Shown here piece by piece: positions 27,066 through 37,847 of a stretch of 64,000 bases of DNA. The stretch comes from Pseudoxanthomonas sp. YR558. GTDB lineage: Bacteria > Pseudomonadota > Gammaproteobacteria > Xanthomonadales > Xanthomonadaceae. The DNA lies in contig NZ_FPCI01000001.1 of NCBI RefSeq assembly GCF_900116385.1, positions 620,001 to 684,000 of the forward strand. The letters are read 5' to 3'. Made by a program: the position numbers and the translations under genes. Numbering within the stretch: the first letter of the stretch is position 1; each line of letters starts with the position of its first letter. The notes below the pieces were generated by a model. It worked only from the letters and a program-made list of their open reading frames with translations. It was not told the DNA's origin and did not search any database.

Positions 27066-27831
27066 GTCGCACCTCGATGCCCTGCCCGTCCAATACCTGT
27101 TTCAACGCGGGGATCGCGATGTGCCCGCTGTGGAAGACACTCGCGGCCAAGGCCCCGTCCACGTCCGCGCGCCGGAATACATCGCTGAAATGCTCCACCT
27201 CGCCGGCACCCCCCGAGGCAATGAGCGGAACCTCGCAGATCGCACGGACCGCCTGCAACTGCGCCAAGTCATAACCCCGCCGCACGCCGTCCTGGTCCAT
27301 GCAGTTCAGCACGATCTCGCCGGCGCCCAGACGTTGGGCCTGCACCACCCAGTCCAGCGTACGCAAGCCGGCGCCCCGCATCTTCGACGGATCGCCGGTG
27401 TAGCGGCGCACGCGCCATTCGCCATCGGCTTCCAGGATGGAATCCACACCGACCACCACGCATTGCACGCCGAACGCCTGCGCCAGTTCGCCGATCAGCA
27501 CTGGCCGTTCCAGCGCCGGTGTATTGACCGAGACCTTGTCGGCTCCGCTGTACAGCACGCGGCGCGCCGTCTCCACGTCGCGGATGCCGCCCGCCACGCA
27601 GAAAGGAATGTCCAGCAGCCGCGATACACGTTCGATCCACGCGTAGTCGACGGAGCGGCCTTCCGGACTGGCGGCGATGTCGTAGAAGACCAATTCGTCG
27701 GCGCCTTCGTCGCGATACCGCAGCGCCAATTCAGCGATGTCGCCCATGTCGACGTGGTCGCGGAACTTCACCCCCTTGACGACACGGCCCTCGCGGACGT
27801 CGAGGCACGGGATGATGCGCCGGCTCAGCAT
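27055..27831 (-). CDS. hisF: Imidazole glycerol phosphate synthase cyclase subunit
   Basis: 258 residues, TIM barrel. It starts [20 protein letters not shown] with the first catalytic Asp, and has the duplicated phosphate-binding half-barrel segments IPFCVAGGI and [11 protein letters not shown] and the second Asp in LNCMDQDG. It forms a complex with HisH to make imidazole glycerol phosphate and AICAR. Start codon inside the end of hisA (7-nt overlap). Confidence 0.97.
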   Translation of the reverse strand: MLSRRIIPCLDVREGRVVKGVKFRDHVDMGDIAELALRYRDEGADELVFYDIAASPEGRSVDYAWIERVSRLLDIPFCVAGGIRDVETARRVLYSGADKVSVNTPALERPVLIGELAQAFGVQCVVVGVDSILEADGEWRVRRYTGDPSKMRGAGLRTLDWVVQAQRLGAGEIVLNCMDQDGVRRGYDLAQLQAVRAICEVPLIASGGAGEVEHFSDVFRRADVDGALAASVFHSGHIAIPALKQVLDGQGIEVRRGN

Positions 27832-28562
27832 GCGAGCGCTTCCGGCAGCGCGAAGCGTCCTTCGAGCAGCGCCCGACCCAGCACGATGCCTGCGCAGCCG
27901 GCTTTGCGCGCTCCACTGACGTCGACGATGGTGCTCACGCCACCGGAGGCCTGTACGGCCAGCGCAGGCACGACGCCGCGCAGATACGCATACAAGTCCA
28001 GGTTCGGTCCGGTCAGCATGCCGTCGCGGGCGATATCGGTACACAGCAGGTGACGCAGGCCGGCTTCGGCATAGCGCGTGGCCAGCGCATCCAGTGTTTC
28101 GGCAGCGGTTTCCGTCCAACCATGCACCGGAAGACGCCAGACGCCATCGTCATCGCGACGCGTGTCGAGCGCCACGGTGATGCGCTCGCTGCCGAACTCG
28201 GCGAGCCATGCCAGCACGGTGTCAGGCGCGCGTACGGAAAGCGAGCCGATCACCACACGCTGCGCCCCGGCGTCGAGCAACTTCGCCACGTCATCGCGTT
28301 CCCGGACACCGCCGCCCGTCTGCACGCGGAGCGAGGTCGTGCGCGCAATCTCCTGCAGCAGCGGCTCCAGCGTGTAACCGCCCGCGCGCGCGGCGTCCAG
28401 GTCGACGAGATGCAGCCATTCGGCACCTTGCGCCGCATAGCGCGCAGCCACCTCGGACGGCGAGCCCTCGTAGCGGGTCTCGCGCGCGTAGTCGCCCTGC
28501 GCCAGGCGCACCACGCGGCCATCGCGAACATCGATGGCGGGATAAACAGTGAAGCCTGTCAT
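27825..28562 (-). CDS. hisA: ProFAR isomerase
   Basis: 245 residues, TIM barrel related to HisF. It has [14 protein letters not shown] with the catalytic Asp, [14 protein letters not shown], the Thr-Asp pair in [14 protein letters not shown] and QASGGV. It isomerises the aminoaldose ProFAR to the ketose PRFAR. Overlaps hisF by 7 nt and the hisH stop by 4 nt. Confidence 0.96.
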   Translation of the reverse strand: MTGFTVYPAIDVRDGRVVRLAQGDYARETRYEGSPSEVAARYAAQGAEWLHLVDLDAARAGGYTLEPLLQEIARTTSLRVQTGGGVRERDDVAKLLDAGAQRVVIGSLSVRAPDTVLAWLAEFGSERITVALDTRRDDDGVWRLPVHGWTETAAETLDALATRYAEAGLRHLLCTDIARDGMLTGPNLDLYAYLRGVVPALAVQASGGVSTIVDVSGARKAGCAGIVLGRALLEGRFALPEALAC

Positions 28563-29158
28563 TGCAATCCGTACTCGATGAAATTCCTGAGCAATCTCGC
28601 ACCCACACCGGCCGAACGCTCGGGATGGAACTGGGCGCCGGCGACCCGGCCACGCTGCACGACGGCGGCGAAACGCTCCCCGTGCTCGCTGCTGCACAGG
28701 CAGTCGTCGTCGACCGGCGCCGCGTAGCTATGGACGAAGTAGGCGTGGTCGCCCTCGCCAATGCCTTCCATCAGCGAGCTGTCGCGGTGCCGTTGCAGCG
28801 TGTTCCAGCCCATGTGGGGCACGCGGATGCCGGGCGACACCGGCAGCTTGCGGACCCGGCCCGGCAACAGGCCGAGGCACGGCGTGTCGTCTTCTTCCGA
28901 GTGAGCGAACAACAACTGCACGCCGACGCAGACGCCTAGCAATGGCGATTCCAGCGTGCGCAGCGTGTCGACCAGTTCCAGCTCCCGCAGGCGCGCCATG
29001 CACACGGCCGCCGCACCCACGCCCGGCAGGATGACCCGGTCCGCGGCGCGAATCGCCGCGACGTCGCCGGTCAGTTCCGCTTCGACACCGAGCCGCTGCA
29101 GGGCGTAACGCACCGAGCCAATGTTGGAGCCGCCGGCATCGACGAGTACGACGCGCAT
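28559..29158 (-). CDS. hisH: Imidazole glycerol phosphate synthase glutaminase subunit
   Basis: 199 residues, class I glutamine amidotransferase. The oxyanion strand is ILPGVGAA, the nucleophile elbow is [12 protein letters not shown] (Cys, with Val where Leu/Met are common), and the His-Glu dyad is in [10 protein letters not shown]. It supplies ammonia to HisF. It shares one base with the hisB stop and overlaps hisA by 4 nt. Confidence 0.96.
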   Translation of the reverse strand: MRVVLVDAGGSNIGSVRYALQRLGVEAELTGDVAAIRAADRVILPGVGAAAVCMARLRELELVDTLRTLESPLLGVCVGVQLLFAHSEEDDTPCLGLLPGRVRKLPVSPGIRVPHMGWNTLQRHRDSSLMEGIGEGDHAYFVHSYAAPVDDDCLCSSEHGERFAAVVQRGRVAGAQFHPERSAGVGARLLRNFIEYGLQ

Positions 29159-30231
29159 CAGAGCGCACCCTTGGTCGAAGGAAGCTCTGCGCCTTCGCGC
29201 TTGATGGCCTGCCGCAACGCACGCGCGAGCGCCTTGAAGCTGGCTTCGACCTTGTGGTGGTCGTTGTCGCCGTGCACCTTCAGGTTGAGGTTCAAGCCCG
29301 AGGCATCGCATAGCGAACGGAAGAAATGAGGCACCAGCTCCGTCGGTAGATCGCCCACGCGCTCGCGCTTGAACTCGCCGTCGAAGACGAAGTAAGGCCG
29401 GCCGCTGAAGTCCAGCGCCGCGCTGGCCAGCGTCTCGTCCATCGGCAAGGTGAAGCCGTAGCGACCGATGCCGCGCTTGTCGCCCAACGCTTCCTTCAGC
29501 GCCTGACCCAGCGCAAGACCGGTGTCCTCGACCGTGTGGTGTTCGTCGATGTGCAGATCGCCATCGGCACGGACCTCGAGAGCGAAGCCGCCGTGCTTGC
29601 CGATCTGTTCCAGCATGTGGTCGAAGAACGGCAGACCGGTTTCCGCCACCGGCTCGGCGACACGATCCAGGTCGACGTCCACGCGGATCTTCGTTTCCTT
29701 GGTGTTGCGCTGGACGACGGCGCGACGCGGTGCGTCCGCCAGTTCGTGCGCGACGCCGGCCCAGTCCCACTCGCCACCGAACTGCGCGGTCTTCAACTGG
29801 AACGCACGGATCTTCAGGTTGTCGGCGAACTGGTTGTCGGTGGGTCGGTCGCCGACCATCGCCGAGCGCGACCAGTCGATGGTGCGGTCCTGCAGGTACG
29901 GGATGACCAGACCGATGCCGGGCTTGCGCGTGGGCTTGTTCTCATGCGGCCAGCTCTCATCGATCAAGACGTCGCGGAAGCGGATGCCCTGGCTTTCGAA
30001 CACCTGCATCATCAGGGCATGCGGGCCGTCGAACGTGGCGCGCGGATACTGGTCCGAGCCCAGGCCGTCCTGGTTGCTGACCATCACGAACTGGTAGCCC
30101 GCATCGCGCAGTCTCAGCAGCGCGGGGATGACGCCGGCGACGAAGCGCAACTTCTCGTAAGCATCGATCTGGAAGTCTTCCGGCTCCTCGATGAGGGTGC
30201 CGTCGCGGTCGATGAAGAGGATGGGCGTCAT
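29158..30231 (-). CDS. hisB: Histidinol-phosphatase / imidazoleglycerol-phosphate dehydratase
   Basis: 357 residues, bifunctional as in E. coli. The N-terminal HAD phosphatase has [11 protein letters not shown] (Asp8, Asp10). The C-terminal dehydratase (about 165-357) has paired metal motifs [10 protein letters not shown] and [11 protein letters not shown]. The region where E. coli HisB carries a Cys/His zinc site (CPHLP..CDC) here reads [12 protein letters not shown] with no Cys, so the structural zinc site of the phosphatase half appears lost. Confidence 0.95.
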   Translation of the reverse strand: MTPILFIDRDGTLIEEPEDFQIDAYEKLRFVAGVIPALLRLRDAGYQFVMVSNQDGLGSDQYPRATFDGPHALMMQVFESQGIRFRDVLIDESWPHENKPTRKPGIGLVIPYLQDRTIDWSRSAMVGDRPTDNQFADNLKIRAFQLKTAQFGGEWDWAGVAHELADAPRRAVVQRNTKETKIRVDVDLDRVAEPVAETGLPFFDHMLEQIGKHGGFALEVRADGDLHIDEHHTVEDTGLALGQALKEALGDKRGIGRYGFTLPMDETLASAALDFSGRPYFVFDGEFKRERVGDLPTELVPHFFRSLCDASGLNLNLKVHGDNDHHKVEASFKALARALRQAIKREGAELPSTKGAL

Positions 30232-31310
30232 GCCGCCTGCTCCCGGGCGCCGAGGGCCGCGATCACGCAGTCGTTCTGCGCCGGCGAGCCGACGGTGATG
30301 CGCAGGGCATCCCCCAGTTGCGGTGCCGCCCGCTGGTCGCGGACCACCACGCCGGTGGCCAGCAATGCACGGAACGCGCGCTCGGCATCGTCGAAGCGCG
30401 CCAGCACGTAATTGCCTTGCGATGCATAAACGCGACGCACGCCCGGCGTCCGCGTCAGTGCCTCGGCCAAGCGGCTACGCTCGCTCCGCACCAGCGCGAC
30501 CCGTTCGCGCGTCTGCGCCAGTGCCGCGTCGGACAGTCCCGCCAATGCCAGGTCAGCACAGGGCGTTGGCACCGGGTAAGGCGCCTGGCAGCGCTGCAGG
30601 ACGGCAATCAGCGCCTCGTCGCCGATCACCACGCCGATGCGCGCGGCGGCCAGTGCATGCGCCTTGGACAGCGTCCGCAGCACGGCGATGTTCGACTGCG
30701 TGGGCAGGAGCGTCGTGGCAGAAGGGCCATCGGCGAACTCGCCATAAGCCTCGTCCACCACCACCAGCGCATTCCCTTCCAATGCACGGGCGAGCGACGC
30801 GATACCGTCGAGCGGAATGGTGGCACCCGCAGGATTGGAGGGTGAGCACAGGAAGACCAGCTTCGCGCGCCGTGTCAGTGCCGCGTCGCGGATCGCGTCC
30901 AGGTCGGCGGAGAAGCCCGCGGCGGCGTCCACGAGCGGAACCTCGATCAAGGCCGCACCCTGCAGGCGCGCGCACACTGCGTACATGCCGAAGACCGGGG
31001 GCGTCACCACGACCGCGTCCTGTCCCGGTACGCACAGTGCGCGCACGAGCAAATCGATGGCTTCATCACTCCCGCGCCCCACCAGCAGCGCGGCGGGCGC
31101 CACGCCGTACAGCTCGGCAAGGCGCGAGCGCAGGGCCGGTGGCTGCGGATCCGGATAGCGGCGACTGCGCCCTTCCCCATCGGCGGGATTGGCCCAAGCC
31201 GACTCGTTGGCGTTCAACCATACTTCGCCGCGCAGCGCTTCGCTGCGTGCCGACTTGTAACCGGCGAAGTCGCGCAGGTCCGGGCGTACCAGCGAGAGCA
31301 ACGCACTCAT
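30228..31310 (-). CDS. hisC: Histidinol-phosphate aminotransferase
   Basis: 360 residues, fold-type I PLP enzyme: WLNANES near the N-terminus, the Asn-Pro pair in CSPSNPAG, the Asp-x-x-Tyr in VVDEAYGEF and the Schiff-base Lys in [11 protein letters not shown]. It converts imidazole-acetol phosphate to histidinol phosphate. The ATG at 31310 lies inside the hisD end (4-nt overlap). An in-frame upstream extension to 31391 is not family-like. Confidence 0.96.
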   Translation of the reverse strand: MSALLSLVRPDLRDFAGYKSARSEALRGEVWLNANESAWANPADGEGRSRRYPDPQPPALRSRLAELYGVAPAALLVGRGSDEAIDLLVRALCVPGQDAVVVTPPVFGMYAVCARLQGAALIEVPLVDAAAGFSADLDAIRDAALTRRAKLVFLCSPSNPAGATIPLDGIASLARALEGNALVVVDEAYGEFADGPSATTLLPTQSNIAVLRTLSKAHALAAARIGVVIGDEALIAVLQRCQAPYPVPTPCADLALAGLSDAALAQTRERVALVRSERSRLAEALTRTPGVRRVYASQGNYVLARFDDAERAFRALLATGVVVRDQRAAPQLGDALRITVGSPAQNDCVIAALGAREQAA

Positions 31311-32620
31311 GCGGCCACCCCACTCAGTCGCAGCGCAACGGCATGGGCGTGCGCATCCAGGCCTTCCGCCCGCGCCAGCGTCAACGCGCACGCGCCGATG
31401 GCGGCGATGCCGGCACGGCTGGCCGACTGCACGCTGACGAAGTTCTGGAAGCTCGCCACGCTGACGCCGCTATAGGCCCGCGCAGCACCTGCCGTCGGCA
31501 GCACGTGGTTGGTGCCGCTGCAGTAATCGCCCAACGCTTCCGGCGTGTAGTCGCCAAGGAACACCGAGCCCGCCGCTTCAACGCGTTCGAGCCACGCGCG
31601 CGGTTCGCGCAACGCCAGGATCAAGTGCTCGGGTGCGTAGCGGTTGCTGATGGCGAAGGCCTCGTCCAGCCTCGCCACCTTGATCAACCGCGACGCAGCC
31701 AAGGCCTGGCGCGCGATGTCGGCACGGTCCAGCGCGGCGAGCTGCGTAGCCAGTTCTTTCTGCACGCGCGCGATCAGTGCATCGTCGTCACTCAGCAGCA
31801 GCACCTGCGAATCCGGACCGTGCTCGGCCTGCGACAGCAGATCCGCCGCGACGAAGGCGGCATCGGCGCCGGCATCGGCGATCACCAGCACTTCGGACGG
31901 CCCGGCCGGCATGTCGATCGCAGCTGCGCCACGTTGCGCCACCTGCTGCTTGGCCTCGGTGACGTAGCTGTTGCCGGGGCCGAACAACTTGTCGCACTTC
32001 GGCACGCTGTCGGTGCCGAAGGCCATCGCGGCGATCGCCTGCGCGCCGCCCAGCTTGAATACGCGCGGTACGCCGGTCATCTGCGCGGCGACCAGCACGG
32101 CGGGATCGGCCGTTCCGTCCTTGCGCGGGGGCGTGCACAGCACAACCTCGCGACAACCTGCCAGCCGCGCCGGCACGCCCAGCATCAACGCCGTGGACGG
32201 CAGCGGGGCCGTACCGGCGGGCACGTAAAGGCCCACGCGCGGAATCGGCCGGATGACGCGTTCGCAGACCACGCCCGGTGCTGTTTCCACCGCATAAGGC
32301 TGCGCCATGCCCGCCTTGTGGAAGGCCTCGATGCGCCCGGCCGCCTCCCGCATTGCGTCGCGCAAGTCCGTGGATACGGCGGCATGTGCGGCCGCGAATT
32401 CCTCGTCGCTGACGGCGAAACTGGCCAGTTCGACGCCGTCGAAACGGGCGGTCACCTCGCGTAGCGTCGCATCGCCGCGCGCCCGCACGTCGGCCAGCAG
32501 GCCGGCGACCGCGTCGCGCGTGCGCTGCGCGACCGCCTGCACCGGACGTGCGAGCAACCCTGCGCGCGCGGCCTCATCGAGCGTGGTCCAGTCGTAACGG
32601 GGAGCAGGTGATGCGCTCAT
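31307..32620 (-). CDS. hisD: Histidinol dehydrogenase
   Basis: 437 residues. It carries [17 protein letters not shown], the zinc/catalytic region [15 protein letters not shown], the [15 protein letters not shown] run, QAEHGPDSQ and NHVLPT. It performs the last two oxidations to histidine with NAD and Zn. Overlaps hisG and hisC by 4 nt each. Confidence 0.97.
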   Translation of the reverse strand: MSASPAPRYDWTTLDEAARAGLLARPVQAVAQRTRDAVAGLLADVRARGDATLREVTARFDGVELASFAVSDEEFAAAHAAVSTDLRDAMREAAGRIEAFHKAGMAQPYAVETAPGVVCERVIRPIPRVGLYVPAGTAPLPSTALMLGVPARLAGCREVVLCTPPRKDGTADPAVLVAAQMTGVPRVFKLGGAQAIAAMAFGTDSVPKCDKLFGPGNSYVTEAKQQVAQRGAAAIDMPAGPSEVLVIADAGADAAFVAADLLSQAEHGPDSQVLLLSDDDALIARVQKELATQLAALDRADIARQALAASRLIKVARLDEAFAISNRYAPEHLILALREPRAWLERVEAAGSVFLGDYTPEALGDYCSGTNHVLPTAGAARAYSGVSVASFQNFVSVQSASRAGIAAIGACALTLARAEGLDAHAHAVALRLSGVAA

Positions 32621-33531
32621 GCCAGCGACCTCTCGACCGACAGCACCATCAATCCCTGCGCACCGGCGCGCTGCAGTTCTTCCAGCCGTTGCCAGGTGAC
32701 GGCGCCATGGCACATGGCCTGCAGCGATACCGGACCCTCGTCGTTGCCCGGCAGCGCGACCACGCCATCGCTATCCGTCAGCAGACGCGCCAGCGCCGGC
32801 ACGATGTCGCGTTCGGCACGGAACATCAGCAGCTTGCTGTCCTTCAGTTTCAGCACGCCGTCGAGGCGGCGCAGCAGCATGTCGGCCAGGCCTGCACGGG
32901 CGTCGTCGAAGGCGCGTGCGGGGCCGGCCAGGACGGCTTCGCTGTCGAGCAGCGTTTCCACCGGCTTCAACTGGTTCGCCGCCAACGTGGCGCCACTGGA
33001 AACGAGGTCGCAAATGAGGTCCGCCGTGCCCAGCTTCGGGGCGATCTCCACCGAACCGGACAGCTCGACCACCGCGGCATCGATGCCCCGCGCCTGCAGC
33101 CACTGGCGCAGGACGGACGGGTAGCTGGTGGCAATGCGCAGGCCTTGCAATTGCTCGGGACCGGTCCATTCCCAGCTCTCGGGAATCGCCAGCATTAGGC
33201 AGCAGCTACCGAACCCCAGCGGACGCAGTTCACGGTAGGCCTGCGGCAGGCCGATCAGGGTGCGCTCGCCGGCTTGTTCGTCCAGTTCATTGCGGCCGAC
33301 GATGCCGAAATCGCAGACGCCATCGGCGATCAGGCCGGGGATGTCGTCGTCGCGCACGAGCAGCAGGTCGACCGGTAGCGATTCGCCGTAGCAAAAGAGC
33401 TTGTCGCGGCTCTCGCGCCAGCTCAGGCCGCACGCGGCCAGCAGGGTGCGCGCCGGCTCGGCGAGCCGTCCGCTTTTCTGGATGGCGATACGCAGACGCT
33501 CGCGCGTCGCGGGGGTCAGGGAGGGACTCAT
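32617..33531 (-). CDS. hisG: ATP phosphoribosyltransferase (long form)
   Basis: 304 residues, long-form HisG: catalytic periplasmic-binding-like domains ([47 protein letters not shown]) and a C-terminal ACT-like regulatory domain (about 225-300) for histidine feedback. It catalyses the first step of the pathway. The hisGDCBHAFI order is complete and every junction overlaps, so translation is probably coupled throughout. Confidence 0.96.
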   Translation of the reverse strand: MSPSLTPATRERLRIAIQKSGRLAEPARTLLAACGLSWRESRDKLFCYGESLPVDLLLVRDDDIPGLIADGVCDFGIVGRNELDEQAGERTLIGLPQAYRELRPLGFGSCCLMLAIPESWEWTGPEQLQGLRIATSYPSVLRQWLQARGIDAAVVELSGSVEIAPKLGTADLICDLVSSGATLAANQLKPVETLLDSEAVLAGPARAFDDARAGLADMLLRRLDGVLKLKDSKLLMFRAERDIVPALARLLTDSDGVVALPGNDEGPVSLQAMCHGAVTWQRLEELQRAGAQGLMVLSVERSLA

Positions 33532-33539
33532 GGGGAGGC

Positions 33540-33866
33540 TCAGTGGGAAGCGGTGGCCGTCGCCGCCTGCTGGCGGTGGACGGCGGCGGCATAGCCGCCT
33601 GCGCCGCGCTCGAGGGTGCGGGCGACGCGGCCGATCGTGGTCACGCTGACCTGGGTGAGGTCGTGGATCTCCCGATACGGGACACCCTTCAGCAGCAGAG
33701 GCACCACCCGCCAGCGGTCGGCCATGGCCTCCAGCTCCGCAGGCGTACAGAGGTCCTCCAGGAAGGCGCGCACCTCGCCCGCCTCCGCCAGCGCGGCCAG
33801 GGCTTCGGAAAGCGCCTGCAGCGGAGCGTTGTCGGCGATCTCTTCCTGGGTCGGGCGGCGCTTCAT
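33540..33866 (-). CDS. TrpR/YerC-family repressor, candidate his operon regulator
   Basis: 108 residues. The segment [16 protein letters not shown] followed by [19 protein letters not shown] is the TrpR/YerC helix-turn-helix. It starts the his operon, 8 bp before hisG, and its own promoter overlaps a two-part AT-rich palindrome. Comparative studies have proposed a TrpR-family histidine regulator in Xanthomonadales. The location supports autorepression with histidine as likely co-repressor, but the ligand is not shown by sequence. Confidence 0.85.
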   Translation of the reverse strand: MKRRPTQEEIADNAPLQALSEALAALAEAGEVRAFLEDLCTPAELEAMADRWRVVPLLLKGVPYREIHDLTQVSVTTIGRVARTLERGAGGYAAAVHRQQAATATASH

Positions 33867-33883
33867 GGGCGGGATCGATGCAT

Positions 33884-33909
33884 TAATGTATTAATGTGCT
33901 AATACATTA
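33884..33909. promoter_or_regulatory. AT-rich palindromic operator of the his operon
   Basis: A perfect 10-bp inverted repeat, TAATGTATTA and TAATACATTA, separated by 6 bp. Each half is itself nearly palindromic (TTAAT-GT-ATTAA and CTAAT-AC-ATTAG). CTAATACATTAG is reminiscent of the E. coli trp operator core CTAGTTAACTAG. It overlaps the proposed -10 box and lies 17-43 bp before the regulator's start codon. It stands out strongly from the GC-rich surroundings. Confidence 0.8.
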
Positions 33910-33933
33910 GTTCATGGGTGCACGGCCCGTCAA
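33904..33933 (-). promoter_or_regulatory. Candidate his operon promoter
   Basis: Minus strand: TTGACG (33933-33928), an 18-bp spacer and TAATGT (33909-33904). The -10 lies inside the right half of the palindrome, so a bound repressor would block RNA polymerase. Confidence 0.6.
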
Positions 33934-34105
33934 CCCGGCGCGTGTCTGGAATGACAGTGTTTTCCCGTTACTTCCGGCATAGCCACACCAGGGGACTGTC
34001 GATGGGCTGGAGCGGGCAAGGACGATGAGTACACTGCCAAGGACGCCGGACCGTCGGCCCGGCCCCATCGCCGGACGGCGGAAGGGCTACCCGGGGGGGA
34101 CGGGC

Positions 34106-35932
34106 ATGCAGGGACGACGCGATCGCAGGGCGAACCATCCACACTGGCTGGCGTGGCTCTTCGTGCTGCTGCTGTGGCCGATGGCGGCGGCGGCTTCCGG
34201 TCCGGCCCGCATCGGCACCGATGCCAGCTATGCCGCGCTCGCGCCCAACACCACCTACTTCCACGACGCCGGCGGCACCACAACGCCGGAAGAAGCCGAC
34301 CGCCTGCTCGACACCGGCCGCTTTGCCCCGTTGCCGAACGGCGACGCTTCGTTCGGGTTCCAGACCGGCGCGTTCTGGTTCCATGTCGAAGTCACCAACA
34401 CCAATGCCCGCGAACAGCGCTGGTTGCTGGTGCAGCAGTACGCGCTGAGCGACCGCATCGACATCTACGCGCGCTACCCCGACGGTCGCACGGTGCACCA
34501 CACCGGCGGCGACACCTTCCCGTTCGAACATCGCAGCATCCGTTATCGGCATCCGAACTTCTGGCTGGACCTGCCTACCGGCCAGCCTGTGGACTTGCTG
34601 GTACGGGTGCAGAGCCAGAGCTCGATGCAGGTGCCGTTGTTCCTGTACACGCCTGCCGCCTTCGCCGAACTCTCGCGTGACGGCCAGCTCGGCATCGGCA
34701 TCTACTACGGCATCCTGGTCGCGCTGTTCTTCTACAACCTGGTGCTGTGGCTGGTGCTGCGCGATGGCAGCTACTTCTGGTATTTGTTCCACATCACCGC
34801 GTTCGGCCTGGTGCTGTTCACCCTCAACGGCCTGGGCTTCGAATACTTCTGGCCGCACTCCACCTGGCTCGCCGACAAATCGGTCCCGCTATCGGTCTGC
34901 CTGGCGCAGATCGGCATGCAGCAGTTCTCGCGGACCTTCCTCGGCTTGAACACGCGATGGCGACTGGGCGACCGCATCAGCAAGGGCATCATCGCGTTCT
35001 TCGTGCTGCTGGGCATCGCCGCGACGCAGCTGCCCTATCACGTGGCCACGCCGATCGCGTCGGCGGCGGTGTTCCCCAGCATCCTGTGGATCGCGGTGAT
35101 CACGTTGGTGGTCGTGCGCAGCGGCTACCGCCCGGCGAAGGTGTTTCTGCTGGCCTGGGCGATGTTCCTGCTGGGCACCGGCATCTTCGTCGCGCTGGCC
35201 TTCGGCCTGCTGCCCAAGACCTTCATGACCGAGTACGGCGTGCAGATCGGCTCGGCGCTGGAAATGCTGCTGCTGTCGGTGGCGCTGGGCTACCGCTACG
35301 CCGCGCTGCGCAACGAGAACGAACGCATTGTGCGCGACGCCAAGAACCAGCTCGAAGAGCAAGTCATTACCCGCACGGCCGAACTGCGCCAGGCGATGTC
35401 CGAACTGGAAAGCGCGCACCACCGGCTACGCGAATCCAGCCGCCTCGACGGCCTGACCGACCTCTACAACCGCACGCACTTCCGCGAAGCGTTCGAACAT
35501 CTGCTGTCCCAGTCGCGCAATTCGCAGCGGCCGATCTCGCTATTGATGATCGACCTGGACCACTTCAAGCGGATCAACGATACCTACGGCCACCTGGTCG
35601 GCGACGACTGCCTGCGCTGTACGTCGAACACGCTGGCCGAGACGCTGCGCCCGCACGGCGCGTTGCTGGCGCGTTTCGGCGGCGAGGAATTCATCGCCGC
35701 CCTGCCCGGCCTGGGCCTGGGCGAGGCCAGCGTGGTGGCCGAGGAGTTGCGACAGGCCCTGCGTGCGCAACCGTGCCGCAGCGGCGAACTGGAGATCGCG
35801 GTATCCGCCAGCATCGGCGTGCACTGCGTCGACCTGGAAGCCCGCGACAGCCTGGAATCCGCGCTGCAGGTGGCGGACCAGGCGCTCTACACCGCCAAAG
35901 CCGAGGGGCGTGACTGCGTGCGGACGCTCTGA
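34106..35932 (+). CDS. Membrane diguanylate cyclase (7TMR-DISM-GGDEF)
   Basis: 608 residues. A signal sequence is followed by a periplasmic 7TMR-DISM extracellular domain (about 45-180, with FWFHVEVTN and LLVRVQSQS). Seven membrane helices (about 195-400), a coiled coil (about 400-440) and a GGDEF domain with RFGGEEF near residue 524 follow. The GGEEF signature and DLDHFKRINDTYGH indicate an active cyclase making c-di-GMP. The start at 34106 has GGGGGGA upstream. An ATG 27 codons earlier is less likely. Confidence 0.9.
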   Translation: MQGRRDRRANHPHWLAWLFVLLLWPMAAAASGPARIGTDASYAALAPNTTYFHDAGGTTTPEEADRLLDTGRFAPLPNGDASFGFQTGAFWFHVEVTNTNAREQRWLLVQQYALSDRIDIYARYPDGRTVHHTGGDTFPFEHRSIRYRHPNFWLDLPTGQPVDLLVRVQSQSSMQVPLFLYTPAAFAELSRDGQLGIGIYYGILVALFFYNLVLWLVLRDGSYFWYLFHITAFGLVLFTLNGLGFEYFWPHSTWLADKSVPLSVCLAQIGMQQFSRTFLGLNTRWRLGDRISKGIIAFFVLLGIAATQLPYHVATPIASAAVFPSILWIAVITLVVVRSGYRPAKVFLLAWAMFLLGTGIFVALAFGLLPKTFMTEYGVQIGSALEMLLLSVALGYRYAALRNENERIVRDAKNQLEEQVITRTAELRQAMSELESAHHRLRESSRLDGLTDLYNRTHFREAFEHLLSQSRNSQRPISLLMIDLDHFKRINDTYGHLVGDDCLRCTSNTLAETLRPHGALLARFGGEEFIAALPGLGLGEASVVAEELRQALRAQPCRSGELEIAVSASIGVHCVDLEARDSLESALQVADQALYTAKAEGRDCVRTL

Positions 35933-35956
35933 GAAGCGGCTCCGCACGCCGTGCAC

Positions 35957-37846
35957 TCAGCGGTTGCGCACCGCCGACAGGATTTCGCCCGATTCCACCA
36001 GCCGCACCGCGGTAGCGACCTCGCCGTCGAGCGCGCGATCGCGATCCAGGAACGGAATCTTCGCGCGGATGGCCGCGTGGGCGGCCGCGACGGCATGGCC
36101 CGGATGGAAGGCTTCGCTGGCCGCGAGTGCGGCACGCAACGCATCCACTTCCTCGAGGAAGCCATCACGTCCTTCCCCACCGGGCGCCGGGCCGCCGGCC
36201 ACCTTGGCCGCCATGCCTTCGGCGTCGGTCCGGTCCGCCAGCCCGCGCGCCGCGTTGATCATGTCGCGACGCAGGTCGAGCGCCTGCGCGGCGGTGTAGA
36301 GCTCCAGCGCCAGCACCTTGCCCAGGTCCTGGGCCATCGCCAGTACATGGCGCGCCTCGTTGGCGCCCATCGACACGTGGTCTTCCGCGTTCGCGCTGGT
36401 CGGCACCGAGAACACGCTGGCCGGGTGCGCGCGGCTGGCCAGGTCGTTGACGATGGCGGCGGCGCTGTACTGCACGATCATGTGGCCCGATTCGGTACCG
36501 TCTTCGTTGCCGATCAGGAAGGCAGGCAGGCCGTCGTTGGTCGCAGGATCGACCAGCTTGTTCAGACGGCGCTCCGAGATGGATGCCAGCGTCGGAATGG
36601 CGGCTTTCACGTAGCTCATCGCGAGCGCCAGCGGCATGCCGTGGAAGTGGCCGGCGGAGATCACCTGCTCTTCGACATGCTCGGCTTGCTTGTCGGGGAA
36701 CACCAGCGGGTTGTCGGTGACCGAATTGAGTTCGATCTCCAGCACGCGCTTGGCCTGCTCCACGGCATCGCGCACGGCACCGTGCACCTGCGGGATGCAG
36801 CGCAGCGAATAACTGTCCTGCGGCTGGTGCTTCTTGCCGCCACGGAACGGCATGAAACGCCGGTAGAACTTCTCGCGACCGTGGCGTTGCCCCGTAGGCA
36901 CCCAATCCCAGCCGATGTCGAAGCGCAGCGCCTGCGCTTCCGGCGTATCCCAGCTGCCGGGCAGCCAGGTACGGAAGCGCGGCACCAGATGGTAGGGAAT
37001 GTCGGCCAGCGTCGAGCCGGCCAGCAATTCGCGCAGGCGCGCGGCGACATGCACTTGGCCCGGATGCGGGCGCAGCGCGTGCACTTCTTCGGCGAACGCA
37101 CCCAGGCGGCCGGCGAAGGCATCGATCGTCATCGCGGCGGCCAGATCCGCCGTATCCAGCAACTGATCCAGGCGGTACGTGGCGAGCACGCCCATGGCGA
37201 GCATCTGCGCGGTGCCGTTGTTCAGCGCCAGACCTTCCTTGTAGGACAGCGATACCGGCGACAGGCCGGCGCGCTTCAGCGCCTCCGCGCCCGACATGCG
37301 CTCGCCCTCGTGGAAGGCTTCGCCACCGCCCAGCAGCACGATGGCCAGGTGCGACAGCGGCGCCAGGTCACCCGATGCACCCACCGAGCCCAGCGACGGC
37401 ACGACCGGCACGATGCCGGCGTTGAGCATCGCAGCCAAGGCCTGCAGGGTTTCCACGCGGATGCCGGAATGCCCTTTCAGCAGCGTGTTGATGCGGATGC
37501 CCAGCATGGCCCGCACGATCTCCGGCGCCATCGGCTCGCCCACGCACACCGCGTGGGTGACGATCAGGTTGTACTGCAGCTCTTCATGCAGCGAACGCCC
37601 GGACTTCGTCGCGCCCGGCAGTTCGTCGCGCACCGGATGCGCACCCAGCAGCTTGTCGGCATTGCTGCCGAAGCCGGTGGAAACGCCGTAGATCGGCTCT
37701 TCACGGCGGACCTGTTCGGCGAGGAAGTCGGCCGCGCGCGCGACCGCCTTCAGCGCGCCCTTGTCCAGTTCGACGCTGGCGCCGAACGCGATCTCGACCA
37801 GCTTGTCGCGGGTGAGCGAGGCACCATCCAGCAGGATCGGTTTCAT
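35957..37846 (-). CDS. Long histidine ammonia-lyase-like enzyme (MIO family)
   Basis: 629 residues, HAL/PAL/TAL fold. The MIO triad is Ala157-Ser158-Gly159 in GSVGASGDLAPLSH. The catalytic Tyr53 is in YGVSTGFG. The substrate-selectivity pair is Thr97-His98, close to Ser-His of histidine lyases and unlike Phe-Leu or His-Leu of PAL/TAL. The protein is about 115 residues longer than normal HutH, partly through an insert at about 283-340. No hut genes are nearby. It starts 1 nt after the hisS stop, so it is translationally coupled to histidyl-tRNA synthetase. Confidence 0.85.
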   Translation of the reverse strand: MKPILLDGASLTRDKLVEIAFGASVELDKGALKAVARAADFLAEQVRREEPIYGVSTGFGSNADKLLGAHPVRDELPGATKSGRSLHEELQYNLIVTHAVCVGEPMAPEIVRAMLGIRINTLLKGHSGIRVETLQALAAMLNAGIVPVVPSLGSVGASGDLAPLSHLAIVLLGGGEAFHEGERMSGAEALKRAGLSPVSLSYKEGLALNNGTAQMLAMGVLATYRLDQLLDTADLAAAMTIDAFAGRLGAFAEEVHALRPHPGQVHVAARLRELLAGSTLADIPYHLVPRFRTWLPGSWDTPEAQALRFDIGWDWVPTGQRHGREKFYRRFMPFRGGKKHQPQDSYSLRCIPQVHGAVRDAVEQAKRVLEIELNSVTDNPLVFPDKQAEHVEEQVISAGHFHGMPLALAMSYVKAAIPTLASISERRLNKLVDPATNDGLPAFLIGNEDGTESGHMIVQYSAAAIVNDLASRAHPASVFSVPTSANAEDHVSMGANEARHVLAMAQDLGKVLALELYTAAQALDLRRDMINAARGLADRTDAEGMAAKVAGGPAPGGEGRDGFLEEVDALRAALAASEAFHPGHAVAAAHAAIRAKIPFLDRDRALDGEVATAVRLVESGEILSAVRNR

Positions 37847-37847
37847 G

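Noticed and set aside
33930..33980. Short minus-strand ORF ending GKHCHSRHAPG with three His codons upstream of the his operon, suggestive of a his leader peptide.
   Set aside because: Its stop codon lies inside the proposed -35 box, so it would not be transcribed from that promoter, and no intrinsic terminator follows before the regulator gene. The operator/repressor explanation is simpler.
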